From the NCBI GenBank assembly GCA_012845835.1, contig JABAKD010000010.1:17123204-17187203 (forward strand): DNA of 64,000 nucleotides, given 5' to 3'. Below, one piece after another: positions 42,701 to 50,886 of this stretch (position 1 is its first letter; each line of letters starts with the position of its first letter). The stretch comes from Undaria pinnatifida. Its lineage: Eukaryota > Sar > Phaeophyceae > Laminariales > Alariaceae. Under the pieces are notes generated by a model that saw only the letters and a list, made by a program, of their open reading frames with translations, was not told where the DNA came from and ran no database searches. The translations under genes were made by a program, and so were the position numbers.

Positions 42701-45700
42701 TGAGTTGTTGGGGGAGTGTTCCCCCACAAGCTGCGCGTTCTGGACTGCTTTGTTGGCTTCTGCGCGTCGTGCAAACTGACGCGACGTCTTGTGAACCCGT
42801 TTTGCAGGCAATCACTGCTGGTTTCGTCGACGAAGGGGGCAACGGGACACCTCCTCGGGGCTGCTGGTGAGGATGTTAATGACAGTCATGCACTGATAAT
42901 ATTTCACACACCGTACAGATCACGATGTAGATCAAATAGATCACGTAGATCCTACCTGGCATTTTTTTACATGTTAGATGCTATAGAACACCCCGCATCG
43001 GAAACCCAGTTAGTTAATTGCGAGTCGACGAGGGAAGGCATAGCTTGAATCTTCCAGCGATAATGAGAAGGCGCGTGTGCCATAGTGGGAAGGGGGGAGA
43101 AGAGCCTGCTTGGCGACCCTCTGAGTTGTGTCTAGGGAGGGAGAAAGAGAACGGAAAAGTGCGAAGATAATGGAAGGGATGAGCAAAAAAGTATGTAAAG
43201 TAGAAGAGCCGTATCATTACGACGCCACTCGGCAAACTTGTGGCATTGCTAGTCTCGTCGACGAAGGGGGCAACGGGACACGCCCCCTCGGGGCTGTTGG
43301 TGAGAGTGTCATACTGAGGATTATGAACCTGGTGGGCATCAGGACTGGCTACAGAGCTGTTACAATAGAGGTACAGTACCTCATTTTGGCCAAAATGTTT
43401 GAGGAGGACGGAGTTCCTTAACACTGTTGGAGCGTCAACTTCCTAAATGGGGACAGAATACTTGGAATTTCACTGGGGGTGGTACTTAATTATTTTGGCA
43501 AAAGAGGAATGCAACGACGCGCGCTACTGTAGGATGGGGGTGCTGTACCTTTTTTTTGGCTGAAATATTTCTGATTCACGCGGTTCCTGAATTAGACTAG
43601 AACAAGCTAGTGCTTCGATAGGGGTACAGTACCTCTTTCTGGGCAAAACGTTTCTGGCTGACGGTGCTCCTGAATTAAACTTCGAATTAATGACACACTA
43701 GTGCTAGGATAGGATAGGGGTAAAGTACCTCTTTTTGACCACAAAAAATTTGACGGACGAAACCTCTCAATTACACTAGGGGTCCCCGAGTAAGGCGATG
43801 GTGCGGCAAAGCAATATGACCGCCTTATATCGGGATACCGCCTTACTCAGACCGCCTTATGGAGGGACCCCTACTGTAGACCAATTAGGCTATCAAACTA
43901 CCCTAAGATTATATTTATACTGTAATGTGTTTGCCATCCAACAATGTGCAGCATGAGTTTCTAACGCCGATCACTCGTAAGCATTCCCAAAAAGAAGAAA
44001 ACTAAGGGAAACCCATTAGAAAAATCGTGCTAACATCGTTGGAATCCCATTCAGTTTTTTATAGTATTACCGTAGTCAGCCAAATCACAGCCATGATCAT
44101 AGCATGCATTGCACGCCTGTACCTAACCAACTGTGTAACTAGTCGGAGACTTAGTGTCAGCCGGCCCTTTTACATTTTCAATAAATATCCCGCACTAATT
44201 TCAAGTAGTTTGTTTGTCCCCGAAGACGTGGGCACAGTCCTAGCCGGGTTAGTGGAGTTTTATACCTGTGCCTCAAAAAGTTCTTGAGTACTAGGCCTTC
44301 CCCCTTTTGATGTATCTCGCAGGCTCGCTCGAAGCTGCGTTTTCGATTCTCGCCATCAGGGACGGCGTGGTTCCCCACACTCTTAACCTTGCCACGCCGG
44401 AGCCGGCGTGCGGTTTCACTTTCGTCAAAACTCGACCGGTGGGTGTCCCCGTATAGTGCCGTTTGAGTAGTGCCGGTTGCCCACTATAGTGCCTGTGAAA
44501 TCGCCAGGCACATACGGGAAAAACAAAAAGTGGCAGCATGCGGAGTAGTGTCGGTTGCCGCTATAGTGCCGTCATTTCCGTCAATAGTGCACATACCGGC
44601 ACAATGTAGGGACCACTAGTACCTGGCGTATGTTTGGTTGATATTGATTGGATGAGGGGTGGTTGGAAATTGTTGTCGGTGGTCCCGTTCCCCCGCTACC
44701 GTTGAGGCTACCGTTGAGGAGCAACTATGCCAGGAGACGGCGCTCGTATCCCTTGACAGACGCTGTTGAGGCAAAATCCTTGAAAGATAGCCTTGACAGG
44801 GGGACACGAAATGGAAACCCGGTCAAGACGATAACATGCATGAAGTAAGGGGTTCCACACATGCAGTGAGTTTTTTGCTACCAAGGGGATTGGTGACGAT
44901 CCGTCTAGGCGGATGGAATGCCGCGACAGACGTCCTTGACTGACTGACTGACGGCTTGACGCTTGCCCGTCTCCCCGACATCTTTGTTAAGGTGTAAGCT
45001 TGGCATTTTCGCTGTATGGACTGGTCTGAGATCGTATGCCTCACCAGACAATGCTAACAATATTTTTGGTGCTTAAGGTGCGCCCTGAGTTTGTTGGCGG
45101 CCGAACCCTAGCCTCACGTGATGTGCACAGTACAAGACACCTAATAATAAACAGGGTAATATCAAAGGTAAGTTGATGTTTGCAGGAGTATAGGAATCCC
45201 GGGAGTCGTTATACTGAGGTTAGTGTAGAACGCATCCTCTTCCACATAAGAAACCCATGCTATTTAATAGCTGGTAGATCAGTAATTAATTTTCTTTTCA
45301 AGTGTCCTGTACTACATTGTAGAACGGTACAATAGGCATTGGCAGTGACGGCCGAAATTTTTCCAAGCCTCGCTCTAAACCACAGGTCCTGGTGGCCTTC
45401 GGCCATGTATGTTGGACGTACTGTTGCTTTCGGTGGGATCGTGATTGCTGCGGGAGGAATGTTAAGCGGGGTTGTGTCACTTGTCGGATGCGATCCGGTT
45501 TCGCTCTGAACCGTCGCGCTATATCCAGCGGCACCGCCGCCACCGCTGCTAGAGCTGCGCCGTTTTGACGGACCACTTGCGTTCGTCTTCCTGCGTACTT
45601 GCACGCACGTCCCGACCTTGCTTTCCTCTCGTTCTCATTGTGACGCGCAGATGAAAACGGACTTGGACGCGGTGATGAGCAACTCCTTCGGTTTTGGAGG

Positions 45701-45734
45701 CACCAACGTTTCGTTACTGTTTTCGCGCGTGTAA
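24570..45734 (+). CDS. OXSM: Mitochondrial-type 3-oxoacyl-ACP synthase (KAS II family), split gene; one internal segment not found
   Basis: Condenses malonyl-ACP with acyl-ACP in fatty-acid synthesis; the mitochondrial form feeds octanoate/lipoate production. Exons: 24570-24743, 25727-25856, 26556-26654, 27851-27932, 31588-31677, 33069-33203, 34434-34501, 37073-37143, 39752-39845, 42274-42385, 42808-42866, 45651-45734. The first eleven join in one frame (about 371 codons). Catalytic residues are Cys189 (TACATG), His330 (NAHATST), Lys361 and His366 ([11 protein letters not shown]). The 189-330 and 330-366 spacings match FabF within one residue. The last exon has [11 protein letters not shown] and ends SLLFSRV. 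About 40 residues expected between GHLLGAAG and MKTDLD were not found in the 2.8-kb gap. No transit peptide is obvious in the short N-terminus. [12 protein letters not shown] and the ending resemble plant/animal mtKAS more than plastid KAS II. Confidence 0.9.
25727..25856 (+). CDS. OXSM: OXSM exon 2 (residues 59-102)
   Basis: Encodes [26 protein letters not shown] and GTPDFIQF. Acceptor ATGTTTAG, donor TTCG|GTGAGC. The frame is forced by neighbouring exons. The region matches the mtKAS loop before the FIQY-like helix. Confidence 0.85.
25857..26555. other. OXSM intron 2 with a CCATGG-rich inverted-repeat cluster
   Basis: 26220-26440 holds about eight ~23-bp imperfect units of AACCATGGCGTTTTGCC type, some inverted (GGTTTACGCA versus TGCGTAAACC), so it can fold into hairpins. 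No gene. Confidence 0.7.
26556..26654 (+). CDS. OXSM: OXSM exon 3 (residues 102-135)
   Basis: Encodes [18 protein letters not shown] and [10 protein letters not shown]. Acceptor TTGACAG, donor ATAG|GTGATA, phase 1 at both ends. Confidence 0.9.
27150..27265 (-). mobile_element. SINE tail fragment
   Basis: On the minus strand: AGACTACGGCTTGTCCTGAA, then TTGAGCTGGAGAGTAAAAGT. Lies in OXSM intron 3, shortly upstream of the hAT-like MITE. Confidence 0.5.
27363..27580. mobile_element. hAT-like MITE with GGGTC core, full copy
   Basis: Ends CAGGGCTTTCCACGGGTC and GACCCGTGAAAAGCCCTG are inverted repeats. The flanking 8-mers ATAATATC and ATGATACC agree at 6 of 8 positions, as expected for an aged hAT 8-bp target duplication. 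The 218-bp core is made of GGGTC pentamers separated by AGGAGRTGTTCRCAATATC-like linkers. It lies in OXSM intron 3. Confidence 0.72.
27851..27932 (+). CDS. OXSM: OXSM exon 4 (residues 135-162)
   Basis: Encodes [20 protein letters not shown] and TPHFIP. Acceptor TTGATAG, donor CCACG|GTGAGC. Matches the V/P-FF-VP segment of the family. Confidence 0.88.
28998..29200. mobile_element. MITE, GATAGAG family, partial copy
   Basis: GCATGCTGCGGTAGAGCTGC, ACCATTTACTC, GAGGAGTTCTGTGCCTCTCC and CCATGGATAGCCTAGGTA follow the family order. The far end is replaced by a similar second fragment to about 29400. OXSM intron 4. Confidence 0.55.
29600..29830 (+). mobile_element. Diverged tRNA-derived SINE
   Basis: A tRNA-like head with CGTAGCCATTGAGGTCG and box B-like GGGTTCGAATCAC (about 29634-29646). 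A body sharing GAGAGCGCGAGTTGGC and TGTTCGCGATAAAAT with the full SINEs follows. More diverged than the other copies. Confidence 0.5.
30020..30230. repeat. GGGTC-family repeat
   Basis: GACCCGACCC runs with CGCGAGATTTTGAAAGC linkers, then TTAAAGTCGAAAAGTCTCGGG and AACATGTCTGG. The same order, inverted, occurs around 58090-58260. Confidence 0.7.
30396..30930 (+). repeat. Composite dispersed repeat, two tandem ~275/220-bp units
   Basis: Each unit starts TATGCAGTCTCCGGCCCCGG-like sequence, continues with GGTGGATCTGTCAGCAGGGG and GCTGCTGCTGGTGCTTGCTG, and ends with TTACGTTTGGTCACATTTCG then (ACT)n. The unit opens a short Leu/Ala-rich frame on both copies, not treated as a gene. An inverted relative lies at 57425-57900. 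Confidence 0.8.
31070..31513. mobile_element. Expanded GGGTC-family repeat in OXSM intron 4
   Basis: The right end has CCGTGAAAAGCCCTG as in the MITE copies. The left end carries an additional GATCCGCGG-rich segment beginning AGCGGTATGTTTTG and sharing its sequence with the repeat at 52.9-53.3 kb. Interior units of about 30-40 bp alternate GACCCGACCC runs with CGCGAGATTTTGAAACC linkers. Confidence 0.7.
31588..31677 (+). CDS. OXSM: OXSM exon 5, active-site cysteine (residues 162-192)
   Basis: Encodes [20 protein letters not shown] and [10 protein letters not shown]. The nucleophile Cys189 lies in TACATG. Acceptor GTCGCAG, donor ACAGG|GTGAGG. Confidence 0.93.
32033..32440. repeat. Tandem duplication (~243 bp period) in OXSM intron 5
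   Basis: CCCATGCTGACGCCC, AGTATTATGGCA, CAGAATGTTATCGTATGCCT and CGGCGTGGA occur at 32033 and 32276. Each copy is followed by a pyrimidine run of 70-110 nt. Confidence 0.85.
33069..33203 (+). CDS. OXSM: OXSM exon 6 (residues 192-237)
   Basis: Encodes [31 protein letters not shown] and FARMNALST. Acceptor TGTTCAG, donor ACAAG|GTGGGT, phase 2. Confidence 0.95.
33368..33515 (-). mobile_element. SINE 3' fragment
   Basis: On the minus strand: CTATGCGCGATGAAAATGAA, then ACTATGGCTTGTCCAGAAGG and GAGTTGAGCTGGAGAGTAAA. Lies in OXSM intron 6, about 165 bp after exon 6. Confidence 0.6.
34157..34338. mobile_element. MITE with CCCTCTATAG ends
   Basis: Ends GTGCTCCCTCTATAG and CTATAGAGGGACCACCAC. The core repeats ACCGGCACTACTC and CAGTGGGCAACCGGCACTAC. 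Inverted relative at 44436-44625. Lies in OXSM intron 6 just before exon 7. Confidence 0.6.
34434..34501 (+). CDS. OXSM: OXSM exon 7, followed by a probable GC-AG intron (residues 237-260)
   Basis: Encodes [20 protein letters not shown] and LA. Acceptor GCGGTAG. The donor that keeps frame and gives the family motif GFV[12 protein letters not shown] is GGCAG|GCAGGT, a GC donor. The GT three bases on (GGCAG|GTGCTC) would shift the frame. Confidence 0.85.
35749..35962. mobile_element. Foldback element (inverted repeat arms of ~75 bp)
   Basis: The arm with GCTTGCAAAGATGAGTTTCG ... ATCTCACAGCTGGAGT (about 35805-35875) is repeated inverted (about 35890-35960) around an ACTCGAGT centre near 35880. 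One arm with its outer flank (from ATCCTTAATGAGGACACACA) is nearly identical to 23268-23395. It sits directly before the SINE at 36008. Confidence 0.75.
36008..36305 (+). mobile_element. tRNA-derived SINE, full-length
   Basis: Box A-like TGGCGTATCAGG (36019-36030) and box B-like GGGAGTTTGAATCCC (36061-36075), then the same body as the copy at 8.8-9.05 kb and the tail CCACGGCTTGTCCAGAAG, ending in an A-rich run and (TA)n at 36300-36340. It lies in OXSM intron 7. Confidence 0.75.
37073..37143 (+). CDS. OXSM: OXSM exon 8 (residues 260-283)
   Basis: Encodes [20 protein letters not shown] and LAE. Acceptor CTGCGCAG, donor GAG|GTGCGT, phase 0 at the end. Confidence 0.93.
37570..37865. mobile_element. 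MITE, GATAGAG family, diverged copy
   Basis: Contains GAGGAGCTCTGTTCCTCACC, AAGTGCAACCCGACGACC, CCCATGGGCTATG and ends GTGGTATACCTTAGTACTTA then TCGTAGCACGCGTC. Lies in OXSM intron 8. Confidence 0.6.
38206..38517. repeat. Telomere-like tract, TGACGTC cluster and 90-bp duplication in OXSM intron 8
   Basis: CCCTAA-type repeats at 38207-38234, three TGACGTC motifs at 38269-38303, then two ~90-bp copies of TCTCTGCGCGAGTGAGAAC ... TTTTTCGTTGGCGCTGTGAA (38339-38428 and 38430-38517). No gene. Confidence 0.8.
39752..39845 (+). CDS. OXSM: OXSM exon 9 (residues 284-315)
   Basis: Encodes [20 protein letters not shown] and [10 protein letters not shown]. Acceptor GTTGAAG is weak, but family alignment supports it. 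Donor ATCG|GTGAGA, phase 1. Confidence 0.9.
40650..40880. mobile_element. MITE, GATAGAG family, full copy
   Basis: Starts GATAGAGACGTTAAGGTATACC and ends AAAAAAAGGTGCATCTCTGCC, with the family's internal landmarks (GACGGTGCCC, TAGGCCATGG, GAGAGGTCTTAACCTCCC). An inverted copy follows directly. Confidence 0.72.
40912..41190. mobile_element. MITE, GATAGAG family, inverted neighbour copy
   Basis: Begins CGTGCTACGATAGAGATGCACC and runs through GTTTAAACCG-like and CCATGGCCTA landmarks to GGTATACCTTGATACCTCTA. It is in opposite orientation to 40650-40880, so the pair can fold into a hairpin of more than 200 bp. Confidence 0.7.
41190..41480. repeat. Tandem array of a ~95-bp MITE end
   Basis: About three further copies of the same unit: TTTGGGTTAAGGAGCCCCGTC, ATTCAGAAAGTGATTTCGCC, AAAAACGGTATACCTTAATACC and CTCTATCRTAGCACGCGTCT. 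It continues the end of the preceding MITE. OXSM intron 9. Confidence 0.82.
42274..42385 (+). CDS. OXSM: OXSM exon 10, catalytic His (residues 315-352)
   Basis: Encodes [20 protein letters not shown] and [16 protein letters not shown]. Catalytic His330 is in NAHATST. Acceptor CCTTGCAG, donor CAGAG|GTGAAG. Confidence 0.95.
42808..42866 (+). CDS. OXSM: OXSM exon 11, catalytic Lys/His (residues 352-372)
   Basis: Encodes [19 protein letters not shown] with Lys361 and His366. Acceptor TTTTGCAG, donor GCTG|GTGAGG, phase 1. A frameshifted second copy lies about 430 bp downstream. Confidence 0.92.
43240..43304 (+). pseudogene. Decayed duplicate of OXSM exon 11 (ghost exon)
   Basis: The run encoding [10 protein letters not shown] is repeated almost identically, including the following GGTGAG donor. 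A 2-nt insertion after the GGACAC segment breaks the LLGAAG frame. The acceptor side is truncated to GCTAG. It lies about 430 bp after the true exon 11 in the same orientation, consistent with a local tandem duplication. Confidence 0.78.
43774..43876. mobile_element. Tiny TA-flanked MITE (Tc1/mariner- or pogo-like ends)
   Basis: The 103-bp element has ends CACTAGGGGTCCC and GGGACCCCTACTG, flanked by TA on both sides. Inside, AAGGCG and CGCCTTA continue the inverted symmetry. Lies in OXSM intron 11. Confidence 0.6.
44436..44625. mobile_element. MITE related to the CCCTCTATAG element
   Basis: GTGTCCCCGTATAGTGCCG at the left and CACAATGTAGGGACCACTAG at the right. Core AGTAGTGCCGGTTGCCCACT and GCATGCGGAGTAGTGTCGG matches 34.2 kb inverted. 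Confidence 0.6.
45260..45604 (-). pseudogene. Unassigned short frame, possible Tudor-like remnant
   Basis: A 114-codon minus-strand frame with a Ser/Gly-rich N-terminal part, then [20 protein letters not shown], faintly like a Tudor-type strand pattern. A frameshift seems to follow. It overlaps OXSM intron 11 antisense. It may be chance or a repeat. Confidence 0.18.
45651..45734 (+). CDS. OXSM: OXSM last exon
   Basis: After acceptor GACGCGCAG it reads [19 protein letters not shown] then VSLLFSRV and TAA. The NSFGFGGTN loop carries the gatekeeper Phe and glycine-rich motif of KAS II. It starts in phase 0 while exon 11 ends in phase 1, so at least one exon (length 2 mod 3) is missing between them or has been lost. 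Confidence 0.9.
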   Translation: MKTDLDAVMSNSFGFGGTNVSLLFSRV

Positions 45735-45759
45735 CAATTTCTCGCCCCCAGCTCTGCTG

Positions 45760-45765
45760 AATAAA
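45760..45765 (+). terminator. Candidate poly(A) signal of OXSM
   Basis: AATAAA lies 26 bases after the OXSM stop codon, in the sense orientation. No transcript data. Confidence 0.45.
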
Positions 45766-48734
45766 CTTTAGAGTACCGGAGACGTAGTATTTCTTGAGCT
45801 ATTTAGTAAGTGGATTTCTGAGAGAGTTTATAGTACGGGAGGAGTATTGGTCTCCTTGTTCAATTCTCTTATTGAGCTATCAATAATAAGTGGGAGTCTG
45901 GAGACAGGTTACAGTACGCAAAGAGTAGCTTTTTTCTTGTTCGGTTAATCTAGTTATTGAGCCTTTTTGTAAGCAGGAGTGTAGGTCTGCTTCTGTTGGT
46001 GTTGCATGGACCCTGCAGTGCTGAACAGTGTTGGTGTGTAGAGAGAACGGCATTGCAATTATGATGATGACACATACCGACCAAAGGATTTCGCACCATT
46101 AACAAGAAATCCAAGCTGAAAAATTGATCGATCAGGAAACTGCGGGCACTAACTGTTTGTCTAGTGAGCAGTCGGTGCCTGGCAAGGTGCTCTTTGAGCC
46201 CTTCAGAACTGCACACGCTTTGTGGCTGACCAACGGTGTGGAAATTGAGTTGGCTCGTTCTGCATCAAAGATGTCAGGAGACGGTGCTTTGATCCCTTGG
46301 CCGACGGCAATTTTACTATATTTTACCGTGACTGACGACAAATTACTATTTTTTTTTAGTGTGGAACGATCGGTTTTACACCGTTGACCGCTTGGCGTTT
46401 TCCCTTGACTGACCGGACGTCTCTTGACATCTTTGTCTTGCAGCAGTAAAGAGGTTGATGGAGGTGGTTATTTCGCGACGAGCAAGATTGGACACCATGT
46501 TACGCCCTCACCAAATTAAACTCACCGGCCGGATGGCTTGTGGTTTGACTTGTAATCATGCGCCGGGTACTTAGTGGGAAATACACCGTTGACTCGTGGG
46601 GACTCGTGGGGACTCGTGAGCTACGCATGCATGTACTCACTAGCGCTTCGCTTCTAGAATTCAAGACGACCTCGAGCCACCCCGCCTCCTTGCTCAGCAT
46701 CATTACTCGCTTCGCTCGAAACCCAGTGTACTCATACAGTCCAGTACTGTGATGCTGTCCAGCATTTACTGTTGTGTTTGCTGAATGATTGCTGATGCTG
46801 TCCAGAGTTTTTTTTTTTCTTATCCTCCGGCGGATGGGGAAAATAAATCTCAAGCTCACCACACTTCCACGTATTTTCATACGCGTCGTGTGTCGATTTA
46901 ACTCAATTGCCTTCGCAACCCAGCGCTAGGTAGGTGGCGTGTCCTTCGGTTCCCACTATAGCGATAGCGTGAGCTGTCCCTATCGGCGGTCCTCGTTAAT
47001 ACCCCGGCGGCGCAAGCTGCCGTTGTATACGGATGGGTGAGTACGTCGACCCGGCCTGTCCCCTGAGGGCCAGGTTCGGTGGAGATAGCCACCCGGAACG
47101 CTCTTTAATGTCATGTTTTTCTGTCTGAGGTTGCCAATGCGCAGCCCAGATATTCACTACTATTCTTCTCACACGGTGTATTATGGTTGGTTCTTGGAGT
47201 TGTAGCAACTATATCAAAATATCGTTGGCGCTCGTGTAGAAGAAGGGGCCCAGCGCGAGCGGGAGGCCGTCGAGTTGGTGCGAATGTGACGAACGTGCGG
47301 TAATTAGGTAAAGGTAAGACATGGTGGTTGGTGGGTCACTGCGGCAATACAGAAGAGAGGAGCAGAGGATCGAAAAAAGAACAAAAAAGGAACAGCACCA
47401 GGGCTTCCCACGTGGTTCCCCACCGTAGTACAAGGCTGGCCCTACGCCGCTTAACTTCACAGAGCGGACGGGATGTGGTGCGATCGACGTGGTATGGCCG
47501 TTCCTGATGGATATCTACGTTAATGTTAGTGTTCCACTAGGTATCCGCTACCTGCATGAGCTATAGGCCAACCATCTGTCTCTGCGGATAAGTTATATAT
47601 CTACTGATAACTTAACGTCTGATTTTCCGTTGTGTAATTTGTTGTGCGATTCGGAATCGGAATCGTTAGTCAAATAATTAAAGTGTCCAGGAAGGCTGAC
47701 GCGCGATCCAGGATTCCGCACGTACGTAGATATCGCACAGTAGTATAATGAACCACGTGATCTGCGGGGCATGCAGGAAACATAACAATGGTAGCATCCT
47801 GTCTTAGGCTACGCGTCCCGCGCTGATTGGTTTAGAATAGGTAGCTACATTTTCGCATAAAGAGTAGGATGGTTCTTAGGAGAACACGAGGACTCCATGT
47901 CATTGGCTGTATTGTGAGTTAGCTCTTACTCCCACTTCAAGTATGCAAGGAGTCACACACGTGGCCTTGTGGAAGTTGCCGACGTAGGCAGTTAGCAGCT
48001 TGCACTCAGGGTTGACGTTTGGCATGAATCTTTGGATACCTTGCCAGTACGAGAGCCGGTATTTGGAGCTTGGCCAGAGCCAAGCTTCCACCCCCCCCTC
48101 CTCTCTCCCCCCTCTCGATCACTCTTGTATCCTGACCTAAATCAGCAAGCTTTGCTCGATAATAATAAGACAATCTACTACCTACCTGGGTTTTATACTG
48201 CTGTCAGCTGTGGTCTCGCGATAGAAACACCTGAATCTTCTGAGGATCATATCGACAAGGATCCCGCATGAAGCTCCTTACTAATTGGCGACGTTGGCAG
48301 TTCTTCTCTTCTTCGCGAGGTGACCACCAGCCAGCTACCCGTTCAACTCAGCTCGTTCTTCTCTGGGCTCACCGACTAAGGGCATGGGCGGGAAAATAAA
48401 AATGCTCACGAATGCATACGCAACCCTCTACAACGTTTGTATTCATCGTGCTGTGACGATCCAAACTTACACCCTCCCTGGCTCTTCACAGCAGTGACGA
48501 GACTGAAAGGGTATCCAAAACAACAAGCTAGGACCAAAGAACAGCCAACGACAGTCCCGTAGGAGGAAACCCGACCACCCGGTCAAAACCCCCTGTATAT
48601 CTTACATCATCAAAGCCATTGCGATTGTAACAATGGCCACATTCAAACGATGACCATGGCCAGAAACTAAAATGCCAAGTAGCGCCCTACTCACCTATGC
48701 CCCTCAAAGTAGCGAGGGGTGGTGTCCTGACAAA
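45766..48734. other. Intergenic region with degenerate repeats
   Basis: About 46120-46445 resembles 44640-44990 (CAGGAGACGGYGCTYKGATCCC and GACATCTTTGT motifs). About 46900-47050 is an inverted relative of 37240-37370 (AGGGACAGCTCRCGCTRTCGC). A sequence starting TGTTACGCCCTCACC at 46498, preceded by GGACACCA, could be an LTR edge, but no partner was found. No gene seen. Confidence 0.5.
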
Positions 48735-49600
48735 TTATTCCTCGAATGACTCAAACATGGTACTCATCGAACAATGCTCACACTCCTTACTACCCCCAAA
48801 CCGTGGGTTCAACAAAAACTTACGGTGATATTCAAAAGGGGTCGCAGCAAGGGATTTCGTCAAAATATCCGCGTGCTGCTCGTCCGGAGCTACGAATTGA
48901 ATGCAAATTTTCTTTGCACGAAGTAACTCTTGAACGAAATAGAACCACACATCTATGTGCTTGCTCCGTGCAGAACTAAGGGGGCTCTCAGCCAGTGCTA
49001 TGGCCCCCTGATTATCTGCAAAAACTCGGACACACGGTCCGGTTAGCTCTGGGCAAAAAAAAGTAATACTGCCCCCGTGAAACAGAGCCTCCTTCACCCC
49101 TTCACCCAGGGTTAGACTACTTACTTTGCTTACTGCTGTAGACAACGTAACGCACCTCTGCGTGCTACTTGCCCAACTGACGGCAGCACTCCCCAAGGTA
49201 ATTACCGTCCCCGACACCAAGCGCCTGTCATTCGACTTATCAGCGTAGTCAGCACCGCAGTCAGATCCAATCCCGAACCCCTTACAAAAGTCAAACCCAT
49301 ACCCCTTGTCCCGTGGAGGTATGCCATGATCTTCAGAACAGCTTTCCAGTGCCTGTCGGTGGGGTTGTGAGAATGGCGCGTCACAGCACGCACCGCGTTC
49401 GAGATGTCTGGCCGCGTCATGGTCGACAGCCACACCAGACTGCCCACAGCCTCCCTGTACGGCCAGTCTCCCTTCGGTTCGCCCTATTCTCTTGGGCCTT
49501 GCTCATTTGCACTGCCGCAGACATCGCGTCCTCGATCACACGCTGACGTTGAGCAGATTCATCCTGCAGATGTTGGCTTTGACGCCGGGTTCGGCCCATT
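48735..49600 (-). pseudogene. copia RT/RNase H fragment, frameshifted
   Basis: 49447-49310 reads GSLVWLSTMTRPDISNAVRA. After a frameshift near 49300, the other frame gives DYADKSNDRRLVSG, FADNQGAIALAESPLSSARS and EQHADILTKSLAATPFEY to a stop at 48735. The RNase H SEAEY motif is degraded (SKVSSL). It belongs to the same broad family as the element at 53-57 kb. It is cut at its 5' side near the foldback element that begins at 49.63 kb. Confidence 0.85.
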
Positions 49601-50638
49601 ACTGTCGGGGGTAGCCGTCTCCAGCTACTGACTATGTGCGTCAGTGGGTAGTTCTATATAACCAACAAAATATATGTTTGTCCGCCAACTGACTCTCACC
49701 GACGTCGTAACAGGGATCCCCGGGGCTCTTTCCCCTCGCCACGAACTACCGTAGAACTCAGGAGCAAACTATCATAACCATCCACGTCTCCAGCGCGCAC
49801 GCTCGCAATTACATTATTTCTATTTTGCTTTTCCCGGGAAAAAGGGCCACCTGCACTATCTGCATTTTTGATGGAAGCTCGTGAAAGCTTCTATGGAAGA
49901 TCTCATCGCTTCCATGGAAGCTTCCACGGCTTCCACGGAAGCTTCCATCGCTTCCATCGAAGATTTCATGGAAGTGGTGGAAGATTTCATGAAAGTGGTG
50001 GAAGCTTCCAAGGAAGCTTTCACACTTCCATGCCGTGGAAGCTTCCATGAAAGTTACTTCCAAGGAAATTTTCGTGGAATCTTCCAGGGAATTTACTTCC
50101 ACTGAATCTTCCAGGGAATTTACTTCCACGGAAGCTTCCATGAAAGCTTCCACGAAGGTTACTTCCACGAAAACTTCCACCGAAGCTTTCGTGGAAGTAG
50201 ATTACTTTCACGGAAACTTCCGTGGAAGCTTCCACGGAAGCTTTCACGGCAGCTTCCACGAAAGCTTTCGCGGAAGTAAATTGCTTTCACAGAAGCTTTC
50301 GTGGAAGTAAACTTGCTTTCATGGAAGCTTTCGTGGAAGTAAATCTTCCGTCGAAGTAAACTTGCTTCCACGGAAGCTTCCGTGAGAGCTTTCACGGAAG
50401 CTGTCGTGGAAGCTTTCACGGAATCTTTCGTGGAAGAAAATAAGCTTCCACGGAAGCTTTCACAAAAGCTTTCACGGACGTAAATATGCTTCTACCGAAG
50501 CTTTAAAACTGGAGTAAATTTGCTCCCACTCTCACGGAAGCTTTCACGGAAGCTTTCACGGAAGTAAATTGCTTTCACGGAAGCTTTCGCGGAAGTAAAT
50601 TTGCTTCCACGAAAGCTTTCACGGAAGCTTTCACGGAA

Positions 50639-50671
50639 CCTAACCCTAACCCTAACCCTAACCCCTAACCC
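50639..50671. repeat. Interstitial telomere-like repeat (CCCTAA)n
   Basis: About five CCCTAA units, one with an extra C, flanked directly by minisatellite units on both sides. Confidence 0.85.
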
Positions 50672-50886
50672 TTCATGGAATCTTTCGTGGAAGCTTGCGC
50701 GGAAACTTTCGTGGAAGCTTTCGCGGAAACTTTCTACAGCAGCTTTCGAACTGGAGTAAATTTGCTTCCACGAAAGCTTTCACGGAAGCTTTCACGGAAG
50801 CGTTCGTGGAAGTATATTGCTTTCACCGAAGCTTTCGCGGAAGTAAATTTGTTCCCACGGAAGCTTTCACGGAAACTTTAACGGAA

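Noticed and set aside
44093-44160. [14 protein letters not shown] after a CAG as the missing OXSM exon
   Set aside because: Correct phase but no conserved residues of the family beyond the first Ala.
44648-44848. Frame with [10 protein letters not shown] and DAVEAK as the missing OXSM exon
   Set aside because: Only a chance-level likeness to the PPT-NL and AVEA motifs. The frame has no suitable splice sites, and the stretch resembles a degenerate repeat near 46.2 kb.
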